From NCBI GenBank assembly GCA_025517525.1, contig JAOPJZ010000001.1, forward strand, positions 527,739-591,738: a DNA stretch of 64,000 nucleotides, in the 5' to 3' direction. The position numbers and the translations under genes were made by a program. The DNA is from Natronosalvus hydrolyticus (GTDB taxonomy: Archaea; Halobacteriota; Halobacteria; Halobacteriales; Natrialbaceae). Below are positions 33,775-41,700 of the stretch, in pieces. The notes beneath the pieces are model-generated. The model did no database searches. It had not been told where the DNA came from and saw nothing but the letters and a program-made list of their open reading frames with translations. Numbering within the stretch: position 1 is the first letter of the stretch; each line of letters starts with the position of its first letter.

Positions 33775-35255
33775 TCGTTGCCAAGTCTCTTCTGCCCAGT
33801 AATATCTGTGATGAACCCATCTATCGTTTCGACAGTATCAGAGGTAGATACTTTCTGTCCTCGTTCCCAGACCCACTTGGTTGTGCCGTCGTTGGTCACG
33901 ATACGATACGTCAATTCGAACGACGATTCGTTGTCAAGCGTTTGTTGAACAGTCTCCCACACCTCTTCCTGATCGTCAGGGTGTACAACTTCAGTGCCGT
34001 ACATTTCTTCCCGCTTTTCGAACTCTGAAGGAGGATATCCGGTGAGATCTTTTACTTCTCCCCGAACGCTTTCCATCGGCCATCCGGGCTCGTTCCTACA
34101 CCGGTAGACAATCCCCGGTACGTTATCGATCAACCGCTCCAAGCGGTGCATGTACTCTTTGCGCTCGGTGATGTCGCGTCCTTCGGGTACGAGAAGCGTC
34201 ACATCCCCTCCACTGTCGGTGACTGGTTTCACCGAAAGGTCGATCACAATCTCTCGCTCTTCGCCTTGAATCCGAACTTCGTCGCGAAATAGTTCGCCTT
34301 CTCGAGCCTGCTCGATAGCCTCTCTGGCTGTCGAGCGGGTGTCGTCGCTCGCTTGGAACCACTTAGCTTCCCAGATCGGTTCTCCTACAACATCCTCTCG
34401 ATCCAATCCGCCGAAGGAGAGGGCCCGCTGATTCGCCTCGATGAGTGTCCCGTCCGGTTCGGCCAACCCGATGAAGGTGTAGGTGTTGTGGAAAATCGCA
34501 TCAAGTCGCCGCTCGTACTCTTTTTGATTTGTGACGTCTCGAACCGTGCAAACAAGCTCGCCGTTGGCGGTCGTCGCTAACGTGTGATCTTCGACGAAGG
34601 TCGTTCCGTCGGCGCGGAGGCCGGTCGTCTCGCCGTGCCAGAAGCCAGTCTCCTCAACCCCGGGAAGAATCTCTTCGCGAATCCGCCCGACATCTTCGTC
34701 TTGATAGATCAACTGCCAGTGCTCGCCAACCATCTCGTCCGTCTCATAGCCGTACAATTCGCCGTACGACTCGTTCACGTAGATGAACTCCCCGTCCTTG
34801 TTGAGGATGCTGATGCCCTCTTGAGCTGTTTCGATTGCGTCGAGCTGACGGCGACGCTCGCGTTCCGCCCACGTTCGCTCGACGGCGTTTCGAATTCGAT
34901 TCGCGAGGATGGCGTACTGATCGGAGCCGCCCTCCTTCTGTAGGTAATCCGTCACGCCGGCCGAGATCGCATCGCTTGCGACCTCCTCGCTTCCTTTCCC
35001 CGTGAAGAGGATGAACGGCACGTCCGCATACTCGTTTCGAACGGATTCGAGAAACTCGATCCCGTTCTTCCCGGGCATATCGTAGTCCGAAACGACACAA
35101 TCGAAGTCTCCCTCTGCGAGTCTGTCGATCCCTTCGCCGGCGGATGCCGCCGTTTCAACGCCGAAGCTCTCACCTTCTCGTTCGAGAAACGTCGCTGTCA
35201 AGTCTGCAAACGAGGGATCATCGTCGACGTGAAGAGTACGGATCCGATCATCCAT
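33771..35255 (-). CDS. receiver-PAS-PAS-PAS signalling protein without kinase
   Basis: The protein has 494 residues from ATG 35255. A canonical receiver comes first: VDDDPSF acidic pocket, VVSDYDMPGKNG with the phosphoacceptor at about D57, and FILFTGKGSE. Three PAS/PAC modules follow (about 125-235, 240-360 and 365-490), and the protein stops after the last PAC with no kinase or output domain. It heads an operon with the kinase 31573-33774, whose own receiver lacks the aspartate, so phosphate may flow from that kinase to this D57 (inference). The start at 35255 is supported by a TTTTATAA box 23-30 bp upstream; the longer frame from 35309 would run across that box. Confidence 0.85.
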   Translation of the reverse strand: MDDRIRTLHVDDDPSFADLTATFLEREGESFGVETAASAGEGIDRLAEGDFDCVVSDYDMPGKNGIEFLESVRNEYADVPFILFTGKGSEEVASDAISAGVTDYLQKEGGSDQYAILANRIRNAVERTWAERERRRQLDAIETAQEGISILNKDGEFIYVNESYGELYGYETDEMVGEHWQLIYQDEDVGRIREEILPGVEETGFWHGETTGLRADGTTFVEDHTLATTANGELVCTVRDVTNQKEYERRLDAIFHNTYTFIGLAEPDGTLIEANQRALSFGGLDREDVVGEPIWEAKWFQASDDTRSTAREAIEQAREGELFRDEVRIQGEEREIVIDLSVKPVTDSGGDVTLLVPEGRDITERKEYMHRLERLIDNVPGIVYRCRNEPGWPMESVRGEVKDLTGYPPSEFEKREEMYGTEVVHPDDQEEVWETVQQTLDNESSFELTYRIVTNDGTTKWVWERGQKVSTSDTVETIDGFITDITGQKRLGNE

Positions 35256-35277
35256 AGCGTCAGTTTTCAAATCCCGA

Positions 35278-35285
35278 TTATAAAA
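35278..35285 (-). promoter_or_regulatory. TATA box of the receiver-PAS/kinase operon
   Basis: TTTTATAA on the minus strand lies 23-30 bp before ATG 35255. The spacing suits a leaderless transcript and supports the shorter start. Confidence 0.55.
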
Positions 35286-35349
35286 GGTCACTGTTAGATC
35301 ATACCACACGAGTCAATGGGATAGAAACGTCGACTGTGATAACGAATCG

Positions 35350-36354
35350 TCATTCTGCTCCCGACTGAGTGTGATACTGACGGCCCGTTTTGAACTCCGT
35401 GAGTTCGTCGATCCGTCCTTCCAGTTCCTCGATTTCTTCTCGCAATTCGACGGCCTCGGGATCGTCGCTGGTCGCCAGTCGATCTTTCAACCCCTGTAAT
35501 CGGCTTTCCTTGACTTCCTCGTCGACCTCCGCTTTGCGAACGTACTCCCGCTTTTCGACATCGTAGACATCCGACTCCGAGAGTTCGGTTACTTTGAGCG
35601 CATCGTCGATCTTGTCGGGAGCGACACCGAGTACGCGTTCTCGATCGATGCCGGCCTCCTCCAACGTCGCAAGTACTTCATCCTCATCTTTGAGTTCACG
35701 CCGACGTCGGCTCGTTCGTTGCACTGATCCGAACTGGCCGTGGACTGGTTGGTCGTGGTGGAGCCGGTCAAGTAACGTATCGCTCACTTCTTGTCGGAGG
35801 TTATTCGCGTTCCGCTGGATATCCGACAGCAGCGTGTAGAGGTTGATAAGGGCGGAGGTATCAAGACCGTCGAGAGCGGCGATATCGTGGCGTTCGAGTG
35901 CATCGATTAGGAGTAGCGCATCGCCATAAACGTCTACGTCAGGTTCCGTCCGCTCCTCGGGCTCGTCAGCGGCTGGGTCGGTTTCCGCCGCTTCGTCGAT
36001 GACCTGTGTGCCGGTCGGCGATTCCATCTCGTGAATCACGCCAGCATCTGCATCGACTTCGAATCGGGGATGGAGGCTCAACACGGCCGGATAGGGGTCG
36101 GCGTCAGTTGGCAGCCGAGAGAGATCGAATCCATCGGCGGCTTCAGTGATGCGTCGGTAGAGCGTCTCGAACTGATCGCGCTGAAGCGGCCGCGTTTCAT
36201 CGATGTCTCGGTCGAGAAATTCGATGACGATGCGGTGTTCTTGTACGTCGGCGATTCGGAATCGATCCTGCGAGAGCGGGGTGAGCAGCGTCGCCTCCTC
36301 GGGAAGATCATCACACTCTTCGAGGAGCGTGTGCCAACTGACGTTGAAAGTCAT
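35350..36354 (-). CDS. unrecognised haloarchaeal protein of 334 residues
   Basis: This is a soluble acidic protein. The N-terminal 90 residues look like a beta-rich domain (TLLTPLSQDRFRIADVQEHR, then IVIEFLDRDI). About 95-135 is a low-complexity acidic linker. The middle (about 140-215) is helical: ALLLIDALERHDIAALDGLD, then LYTLLSDIQRNANNLRQEV. A basic patch SVQRTSRRRRELKDEDEV follows, then a helical region and a C-terminal coiled coil (AVELREEIEELEGRIDELTE). The basic patch plus helix-hairpin-like LEEAGIDRERVLGVAPDKID could be a DNA-binding region. I recognise no family. It is divergent from 36446. Confidence 0.65.
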   Translation of the reverse strand: MTFNVSWHTLLEECDDLPEEATLLTPLSQDRFRIADVQEHRIVIEFLDRDIDETRPLQRDQFETLYRRITEAADGFDLSRLPTDADPYPAVLSLHPRFEVDADAGVIHEMESPTGTQVIDEAAETDPAADEPEERTEPDVDVYGDALLLIDALERHDIAALDGLDTSALINLYTLLSDIQRNANNLRQEVSDTLLDRLHHDQPVHGQFGSVQRTSRRRRELKDEDEVLATLEEAGIDRERVLGVAPDKIDDALKVTELSESDVYDVEKREYVRKAEVDEEVKESRLQGLKDRLATSDDPEAVELREEIEELEGRIDELTEFKTGRQYHTQSGAE

Positions 36355-36445
36355 ATGCAGATTTGGTCGGCCTCTGGGTAAAATGTAGTGTCAGTCGACA
36401 GGACGACGACAAACGACTTATTTGGAATCACAATCACATCCACTT

Positions 36446-37135
36446 ATGACCGATCAGATTTCTGTTGATTGGGATGTGGAGTTCTGGGCAAAGCGGTATC
36501 CGCTGCACTACCTCGCGATTTACAACCGCGAGAAGGATCGATCGCCGGCGGAGAAGCTCCGGGCCTTGTGGCGATGGAAGTCGCTTCATCGAACCAGCTA
36601 TGGGCCAGAAGACGTACAACCGTTTCTCCAAGAGGCACGGCAGCTCACGAATGAGATTGATGGAACTGTTGCAGATTCTCCAACGGATGAAGTGACCGAC
36701 GCGTTCGTCGAATTGCGGTCGCAACTGAAGAGTGAAGACGGCCCCCTCAGCGAAAATTCGAGGGTGGCTGTTACTCCTCAGTTCCTCCTCCATCTGGCAG
36801 ACAGTCAAGACTCGTACTCCGGCCGATTCCCGATTCTGGATGGAATGGTGGCTCGAGCGTATCGGACACACACCGCCGAAGACGAGGACAGAACGCTTCA
36901 GAGCGCCCTCACCTGTTCCAAAACCTCGTATCGGCAGCTCATCGAGTACTTCTTCGACAACTGTGAGACGGCCGAAGAGGTGGCCACATTGGAGCGTACT
37001 CTCTTCGTACAAGGACAATCAATCGGGCGTTATCGGGAAGATGCCGGGGACTACGACGAGATCCGGAAGGTTCCCGTTGGAAAGGCCCGCGAGTATCTCA
37101 AGGACATCAAGAAACACGCCACAGTGCAACAATAG
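36446..37135 (+). CDS. unrecognised helical protein of 229 residues
   Basis: The protein is soluble and largely helical, starting MTDQISVDWDVEFWAKRYPL. Trp and Tyr are abundant early (EFWAKRYPLHYLAIYN, RALWRWKSLHRTSY). The middle contains a possible cap region (DAFVELRSQLKSEDGPL), and the end is helical (VGKAREYLKDIKKHATVQQ). No catalytic motif was seen. The ATG at 36446 follows an A/T-rich stretch (CTTATTTGG at 36417-36425) at about 25 bp, as in leaderless genes, so it is preferred to the in-frame upstream codon at 36422. It is divergent from the 334-residue gene. Confidence 0.65.
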   Translation: MTDQISVDWDVEFWAKRYPLHYLAIYNREKDRSPAEKLRALWRWKSLHRTSYGPEDVQPFLQEARQLTNEIDGTVADSPTDEVTDAFVELRSQLKSEDGPLSENSRVAVTPQFLLHLADSQDSYSGRFPILDGMVARAYRTHTAEDEDRTLQSALTCSKTSYRQLIEYFFDNCETAEEVATLERTLFVQGQSIGRYREDAGDYDEIRKVPVGKAREYLKDIKKHATVQQ

Positions 37136-37191
37136 TGTAACACAATCTGAGACAGCAGTATTGATGTCTGATCGTCAACTAAGCTCATTTC

Positions 37192-37208
37192 CACTTTCAC
37201 CCCGGTAG
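37192..37208 (+). promoter_or_regulatory. conserved 17-bp promoter element, copy B
   Basis: CACTTTCACCCCGGTAG differs from 27326-27342 at one position. A TATA-like CTATAAG follows 5 bp later (37214-37220). The next called gene starts at 37313, so this promoter would give a leader of about 70 nt, which includes an 18-codon GTG-initiated frame (37250-37306). Confidence 0.5.
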
Positions 37209-37312
37209 CCCCACCTATAAGACAGTTCAGTGGAATCATCACGATAGAGGTGGGCGAGCAGCCCCCTCCCGGAGCCCGTCACACGCTCCCCCTTTCCCTT
37301 TGGTGAACGCAG

Positions 37313-37462
37313 ATGAGCACCCAACACACTCCGATCGGATCCTGTCCGCGCTGTGGGTCAACGATTTCCCCATCCAGCCTCCTAATCGAGTACGAAACCG
37401 ACGATGGCACCGCGGCATTCGCCGAGTGTCCCGACTGTCGAGACGTCGTTGCGCCTGAGTGA
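37313..37462 (+). CDS. zinc-ribbon microprotein, 49 residues
   Basis: This short soluble protein consists almost entirely of one zinc ribbon: GSCPRCGSTISPSS and then AFAECPDCRDVVAPE (two CPxC knuckles about 27 residues apart). Such microproteins are frequent in haloarchaea and are usually placed in regulatory or stress roles; the specific function is unknown. It is followed by a second zinc microprotein after 15 bp, so the two likely share a transcript driven by the element at 37192. The ATG at 37313 is the only suitable start. Confidence 0.65.
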   Translation: MSTQHTPIGSCPRCGSTISPSSLLIEYETDDGTAAFAECPDCRDVVAPE

Positions 37463-37477
37463 ACTCACGGCCCAATT

Positions 37478-37633
37478 ATGATACGCTTTGTCCGTCAGCT
37501 GAAGCACGCTCTCTCTGTGGGAGAGCAATCGCAAACGCTACGAGAGTGTCGCCGCTGCGGAGCGTCGGTTGACAGTGAAACGGAGTCCTGTTCCGAGTGT
37601 GGATCTACAGAGATCGCCAACTACACGTTTTGA
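37478..37633 (+). CDS. zinc-ribbon microprotein, 51 residues
   Basis: The protein starts MIRFVRQLKHALSVGEQSQT, a basic amphipathic helix, then has one zinc ribbon: LRECRRCGASVDSE and ESCSECGSTEIANYTF (CxxC twice, 15 residues apart). The basic helix is unusual in an acidic proteome and could contact DNA or RNA. It lies 15 bp after the first microprotein. Family and role not identified. Confidence 0.65.
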   Translation: MIRFVRQLKHALSVGEQSQTLRECRRCGASVDSETESCSECGSTEIANYTF

Positions 37634-37692
37634 GTAAAGAGGCAGCCTGATTTCCGCAACTTCAGCAGCCTTCGTTGCCGGCCTTTATTTTC

Positions 37693-37788
37693 CAACCCGA
37701 GCAACAAAGAGATGCGTCGCGCCCTTACCGGTGCGACGCCGGAAGGCTCAATTGCGACGCCTCGTGGCGTCGCTGTCTGCTCGGGTTG
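37693..37788. ncRNA. nested inverted-repeat structure (possible structured RNA or miniature element)
   Basis: A perfect 11-bp outer stem pairs CAACCCGAGCA (37693-37703) with TGCTCGGGTTG (37778-37788). Inside it are two further perfect hairpins: GCGTCGC (37714-37720) with GCGACGC (37733-37739), and GCGACGCC (37754-37761) with GGCGTCGC (37766-37773) around a TCGT loop. Together they give a closed three-way junction of about 96 nt. No protein-coding frame in this stretch looks real (the possible products are Arg/Pro-rich). It could be a structured RNA, or DNA hairpins of a miniature mobile element. The strand cannot be decided. Confidence 0.4.
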
Positions 37789-37833
37789 CCGTGGCTCCCG
37801 TCCGTTCCGCTCGCTCACTCGTCCCACCCCTTT

Positions 37834-37855
37834 GGGAAGGAAGGGAAGGGAAGGG
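37834..37855 (+). other. G-run tract with quadruplex potential
   Basis: Four GGG runs (37834, 37843, 37848 and 37853) are separated by A/G loops of 6, 2 and 2 nt, meeting the usual G-quadruplex rule. A fifth, longer run of six G lies at 37875-37880. The tract falls between the inverted-repeat structure and the right copy of the direct repeat. Confidence 0.45.
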
Positions 37856-37878
37856 AAGGAAGGTGGCTGTGGTTGGGG

Positions 37879-37901
37879 GGAATCGCTCGCTCCGCTCTTC
37901 T
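37879..37901 (+). repeat. right copy of the 23-bp direct repeat
   Basis: It is identical to 15923-15945. It is followed by a palindrome-like ACGATTATCGT (37910-37920). The two copies bracket 21.9 kb that include the serine recombinase and most of the unrecognised genes. Confidence 0.4.
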
Positions 37902-38084
37902 CATGATGACGATTATCGTTTTCCCCGGCCTCACGCTCCTCGGTCAGCTCTGAGCTAATATATAGAACCTTTAGATGAATCCGTATCTGGAGATGAAACA
38001 GAGGGCTACGAAGTTCGGTGAAATGAGGGAGTCAGGTTCTGACTACTCCATCATACCCGATCTCGTCATTCGCGGATTGTAGAA

Positions 38085-38258
38085 CTACTCCTCGGCAAGC
38101 GTCAGATCATCGTTGAGAAGTACAGTTGCGCGTTCTCCGTCAGCCCCTTCGACTTCGATCTGGGCATCTCCGGCGCTAATGCGAACAGTCGCTTCTCTCT
38201 CCTCGTTCTCGTCTTCGATAGCAATAGTGATCGATTCGTGTTTCACGGTTAGTCTCAC
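38085..38258 (-). CDS. small acidic protein, 57 residues, GTG start
   Basis: The frame reads VRLTVKHESITIAIEDENEE, then REATVRISAGDAQIEVEGAD and a short acidic tail, with the alternating hydrophobic pattern of beta strands. It ends at TAG (38085). An in-frame TGA lies just upstream of the GTG at 38258, and a TTTTATG box 26-32 bp before it fits a leaderless gene. No family was recognised. The call rests on composition and promoter spacing, so it is uncertain. Confidence 0.45.
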   Translation of the reverse strand: MRLTVKHESITIAIEDENEEREATVRISAGDAQIEVEGADGERATVLLNDDLTLAEE

Positions 38259-38350
38259 GGCAGGCGGTCTTCTCCCTTCGTCTCATAAAAGTGCGTGCGC
38301 AGTAGGCTGCCGAGTTCAGGACACGATGCGAAGAAATGGTCTTCGTCCTT

Positions 38351-39139
38351 TCAGCCGCGGGTGGGGACGACGTCGCGGAGCTTCTCGTTGGCCTCGCTCA
38401 ACGAGTCGGTCTCCTCGATAATGGACTGTACGTCCTCGAAGAGGGCGACTCCTTCATCAACGGAAAGACCTGATAGTCCACGCGTCGATCCGTCGATATA
38501 GAGCGGGGTTCGCATCGTCCCGTATCCGCCGGGCCCTTCAAGGACGCAATTAAATCGGAAGTCGTAGGTCTGTCCGTCGAAGGTGACAGACTCGTACGGC
38601 CCGGCGATCGGATAGCCCTTCGCGGGAATCATGGGAATCCGCAAATCAATGGTTCCGGACTGAATGAGCGACTCGTTCCGCAACTCTACGGCAGCTGCAC
38701 CGGCATCGGCGAGTTCTTCGACGAGCGTCGGAAGTTCGATGGATTCCGAAGTCAGTGGATCCGGGTCGAATTCGCCGGCGACAACTTTCCGGGCCTGTTC
38801 GATACCCTCTTCGAGCGAGACATCGTCCATTCCCGGCTGAGAGGCGGAATATAACGGAATTCGGCGGAAGGCGTGTACGTCCGAGTGCAGCACGTGTCGC
38901 AACGAAAACGACAACTCGTGATTGTCGAGGCGAACGCCGTCGACACCTTCGAGTTCGTTCGCGATGTCCTCATGGAGTTCGGGAAGCGGGCGGGTGCTAG
39001 CGGGGACGTGAAAGAGCAGCACGGGGGACTGGTTGGCGAGCGTCTGTTCAGTGGCAGCGATGTAGGTCGCTTGGTGATCTTCGACGAGCAGGTCGCAAAG
39101 CGACTGCAAGTCGATTGTATCGTTGATGTCGTTCGACAT
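38351..39139 (-). CDS. unrecognised haloarchaeal protein of 262 residues
   Basis: This is a soluble acidic protein of mixed fold. It starts MSNDINDTIDLQSLCDLLVE (ATG 39139). Central parts LLFHVPASTRPLPELHEDIA and LRHVLHSDVHAFRRIPLYSA precede SGTIDLRIPMIPAKGYPIAG and GYGTMRTPLYIDGSTRGLSG, which look beta-rich. It ends in a helical region. The longer frame to 39175 would cross a GGTATTTATACA box (39162-39173) that suits a promoter 25-30 bp before 39139. No family was recognised. Confidence 0.65.
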   Translation of the reverse strand: MSNDINDTIDLQSLCDLLVEDHQATYIAATEQTLANQSPVLLFHVPASTRPLPELHEDIANELEGVDGVRLDNHELSFSLRHVLHSDVHAFRRIPLYSASQPGMDDVSLEEGIEQARKVVAGEFDPDPLTSESIELPTLVEELADAGAAAVELRNESLIQSGTIDLRIPMIPAKGYPIAGPYESVTFDGQTYDFRFNCVLEGPGGYGTMRTPLYIDGSTRGLSGLSVDEGVALFEDVQSIIEETDSLSEANEKLRDVVPTRG

Positions 39140-39295
39140 CCACCACCGAGTAATCGATGAGAGGTATTTATACACCTCGTCCGAGGGGGAAATCTATTCC
39201 CACATCGGAACAGGCGCTCTCTCTTGGCCCCTGCTCGCCGGGCAGACTGCTGGTTCAGAGTTACGTGATTAGTCGCCAATCCAGAGTCATTCCTC

Positions 39296-40660
39296 TCACT
39301 TCTCGAAGACGAGGAAGTAGGAATGATTCTTTCGGGCTCGGCGCTGTCGCTTGATGTTCGGCGAAACCGGTGTATCGGGCCGTACGACTACGAACAGGTC
39401 TTCGGCTGTGAGTCCCAGTTCCTCCTCGTAGTAGTTCGTTATCTCGACGTGGGTCAGCCGTTGCTCGTTGCGGCTCACCTCGTCCTGCACTTTCACGATT
39501 AGTTTACCCGCATCATCGAGAACCCGGTCTGCTTCCCGACCGGCCTCACAGTAGAGGTGTAGCACCGCTTCGTGATACGTCAACTCTCCGTCGGCTGCAT
39601 TCGCGTACCTGTCTTTGATCCAGTATTCGCTCTCGCTGCCGTTCGTTCGGTCGCCGTCGTAGAATCCCTCCGCATATGGGGGGTCAAGCACGACACAATC
39701 TAACTCGCCATCCTTGTAGGGAAGATCGCGGCAGTCGATTCCTTCGTCACTGTCCGGCGACTTTGCTGGATCGAGGTCGGTCGCCCGGAGATTGTACTTG
39801 CCTGACGAGACGCGCTTCCAGAACGTGCCATTGCCATACGTGACGTCCGCTACAGCTGCGCCGTCGTCCACGTGTAGGTCGATCACTTTTGGAAAGACCT
39901 TGTCGTTCGTTCCGACGTGGGCAGACAGGACGAGTTCGTCGGGATCCAGCGTCTCGTCGTTGGAATTTGAATCTGAATCGGTCTCCGAGGTCTCTTCCTC
40001 GTCTGTCGTCTCTCCATCACCATCGTTGAGGCGTTCCCTGACCTGTTCGTACGCGCCGTGGATCGATTGACCCTCGGTTTCGATTCGTTCGATCTCGTGT
40101 TGGGCAACGGTGTCGCCGTTCTGAGCGGCATCCCAGACCTGCTTCGCCTTATCGTATGTGCGGCCGGATCCAATTCCTACCTCGTCAGCAACTTTGTCGC
40201 GTGTCTTACCGTAATCGGATTTAGACTCGGAATCGTCTTCGGCTCCTTGTGATTGATTTTCCACGAGGTCGGTACGTTCTCCTTGCCGCTCCTGTGCCCG
40301 TTCACGTTCGATTTCCTCCAGCACCTCCGCTTCCCGCATCTTCTGGGAGAACGTCTTCGCTCGCCGTCGGTTATGATGAAGGAGGACTTCACGCTTCTCC
40401 AGTTCGGAATCAAACGTCTTGATCCGCACAGGAACCTCTTCGAGGCCGACTTCGGTTGCCGCGGCAACTCGTCGATGGCCAGAAATAATCGTATCTTCAG
40501 TATCGACGACGATAGGCTCTAGAATCCCCATCTCCCGAATGCTATTCAAAAACGACTCCTCGAGATCGTCTTGGTCGTCGTACACCCTAATGTTAATTGG
40601 ATGAGGGTTGAGCGTCCCCGGTTCCCGCATCCCCAAAATGGGATCTTCAGCCTCTGCCAT
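39296..40660 (-). CDS. ParB-domain and DNA methyltransferase fusion
   Basis: The protein has 454 residues. The N-terminal ParB/Srx-like domain (about 12-95) reads HPINIRVYDDQDDLEESFLN, then ILEPIVVDTEDTIISGHRRV, with the GHRR motif. A helix-turn-helix region and a charged Ser/Asp/Glu linker (about 205-240) follow. The C-terminal part (about 245-454) is an N6-adenine/N4-cytosine-type methyltransferase lacking an obvious FxGxG start, with the catalytic DPPY in LDCVVLDPPYAEG (about 330) and VLDDAGKLIVKVQDE behind it. ParB-methylase fusions are known mainly from plasmids and viruses, where they mark DNA or evade restriction. The gene is isolated. ATG 40660 is used; a GTG one codon earlier is also possible. 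Confidence 0.85.
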   Translation of the reverse strand: MAEAEDPILGMREPGTLNPHPINIRVYDDQDDLEESFLNSIREMGILEPIVVDTEDTIISGHRRVAAATEVGLEEVPVRIKTFDSELEKREVLLHHNRRRAKTFSQKMREAEVLEEIERERAQERQGERTDLVENQSQGAEDDSESKSDYGKTRDKVADEVGIGSGRTYDKAKQVWDAAQNGDTVAQHEIERIETEGQSIHGAYEQVRERLNDGDGETTDEEETSETDSDSNSNDETLDPDELVLSAHVGTNDKVFPKVIDLHVDDGAAVADVTYGNGTFWKRVSSGKYNLRATDLDPAKSPDSDEGIDCRDLPYKDGELDCVVLDPPYAEGFYDGDRTNGSESEYWIKDRYANAADGELTYHEAVLHLYCEAGREADRVLDDAGKLIVKVQDEVSRNEQRLTHVEITNYYEEELGLTAEDLFVVVRPDTPVSPNIKRQRRARKNHSYFLVFEK

Positions 40661-40858
40661 CACTGTGGTTCATCTAACGTGTTGATGAAAATCGCTTCGT
40701 TCTAGCTTTTCTCGTTACTCAGACTGATTTGTGTAGTTTATCAATTCTATTATATTTCTGGTGGCAATCGCACCTGTATGTGTTAACTGGGTCTGGCTGT
40801 CGAATTTCCGATTCTGTGCCATAGAATCGGCAGTTCATCTCAACCGTTCATACATCTA

Positions 40859-41275
40859 TCAGAGAATCACTCGGTCTCGTTCTCGCTGCTTTTCTCTCTC
40901 GTACTCGTCGACCTTCTCGTTCGAAATCTCTCGCGCTTTGATCGAGGTGATGGTTTCCGACATTCGATTGGCAACAATGATCCCAAACACCCCGATAATA
41001 ATACCAGCGAGGAGATATCCAATATTGACCAGATAGACGGCTGCGGTGAAGGTGGCGAGTTCAAGCCCGTACATCAGCTTGCGGATATTCTGGAGGTACC
41101 ACCTACCAACAACATAGTACGACTTCCAAAACCAACCACCTTTCTCGACGTGGTTACTGAAGTGATTGTTGAAGGTGAGTTTCCTTGTCACCCACCAATT
41201 CTGAATGATGTTGCGGTGAATTTCGTGATTCTGGCTGAAGCGAGAATAGCCGAGGAGGTTCGATATCCGCCGCAT
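40859..41275 (-). CDS. membrane protein with two helices and a charged tail
   Basis: The protein has 138 residues from ATG 41275. An N-terminal soluble part rich in Trp, His and Asn (IIQNWWVTRKLTFNNHFSNH) is followed by two hydrophobic helices (about 73-92 and 94-108: GLELATFTAAVYLVNIGYLL and AGIIIGVFGIIVA) and a highly charged helical tail (VDEYEREKQRERDRVIL). Family unknown. The base composition is more A/T-rich than its neighbours. It may be a membrane effector or a lysis-type protein of a mobile element, but there is no specific evidence. Confidence 0.6.
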   Translation of the reverse strand: MRRISNLLGYSRFSQNHEIHRNIIQNWWVTRKLTFNNHFSNHVEKGGWFWKSYYVVGRWYLQNIRKLMYGLELATFTAAVYLVNIGYLLAGIIIGVFGIIVANRMSETITSIKAREISNEKVDEYEREKQRERDRVIL

Positions 41276-41359
41276 AACGAGCGGTAGCGGATGAGGCTGC
41301 AAAAGCGTTCGCCAACATCTACTAGTCTCCTAGTCCGACTGTCGGTCGATGTGAGGAGT

Positions 41360-41569
41360 TCAATTCTTTTTGAGGAGAATGAATGTGGCGAGTGCTATGC
41401 AGATCCCCGCCGCTCCTACACCGACATAGATGTCCCAAATGTGTGTCAGACTGTTCAATAGCTGACTTCCAACGATTCCGACGAACAACAAAAGAATGGC
41501 ACCTGCCAAACCGAGTACGTTCCACTTTTCGATTTTCTGTTTCTTGTACCGCCGCCGTTCGTATCTCAT
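41360..41569 (-). CDS. small two-helix membrane protein
   Basis: The protein has 69 residues with a basic N-terminus (MRYERRRYKKQKIEKW) and two hydrophobic helices (NVLGLAGAILLLFVGIVGSQ, then IYVGVGAAGICIALATFILL). ATG 41569 is chosen, since the upstream part of the frame (to 41662) is Pro-rich and unlike a protein. It probably goes with the next membrane gene downstream (40859), 84 bp away. Function unknown. Confidence 0.6.
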   Translation of the reverse strand: MRYERRRYKKQKIEKWNVLGLAGAILLLFVGIVGSQLLNSLTHIWDIYVGVGAAGICIALATFILLKKN

Positions 41570-41700
41570 ACGAATTTGGTGGATGTTGTCACTTAAGAAA
41601 CCAAAGGGTGGGGGTAGCGAGTGAGGTGGCGTCGGGGTTTGCGGTGCGACTCGCGACCTCACTCGGATGAATCGAAACAGAACAAGGGGAACGACTAGGT

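Noticed and set aside
37675..37958. Three overlapping plus-strand ORFs in the structured region
   Set aside because: Arg/Ser/Pro-rich translations with no haloarchaeal acidity; the inverted repeats explain the sequence better.
39160..39295. Possible tRNA-like fold
   Set aside because: No cloverleaf with an acceptor stem and TTC arm could be drawn; the region is explained by a promoter (39162-39173).
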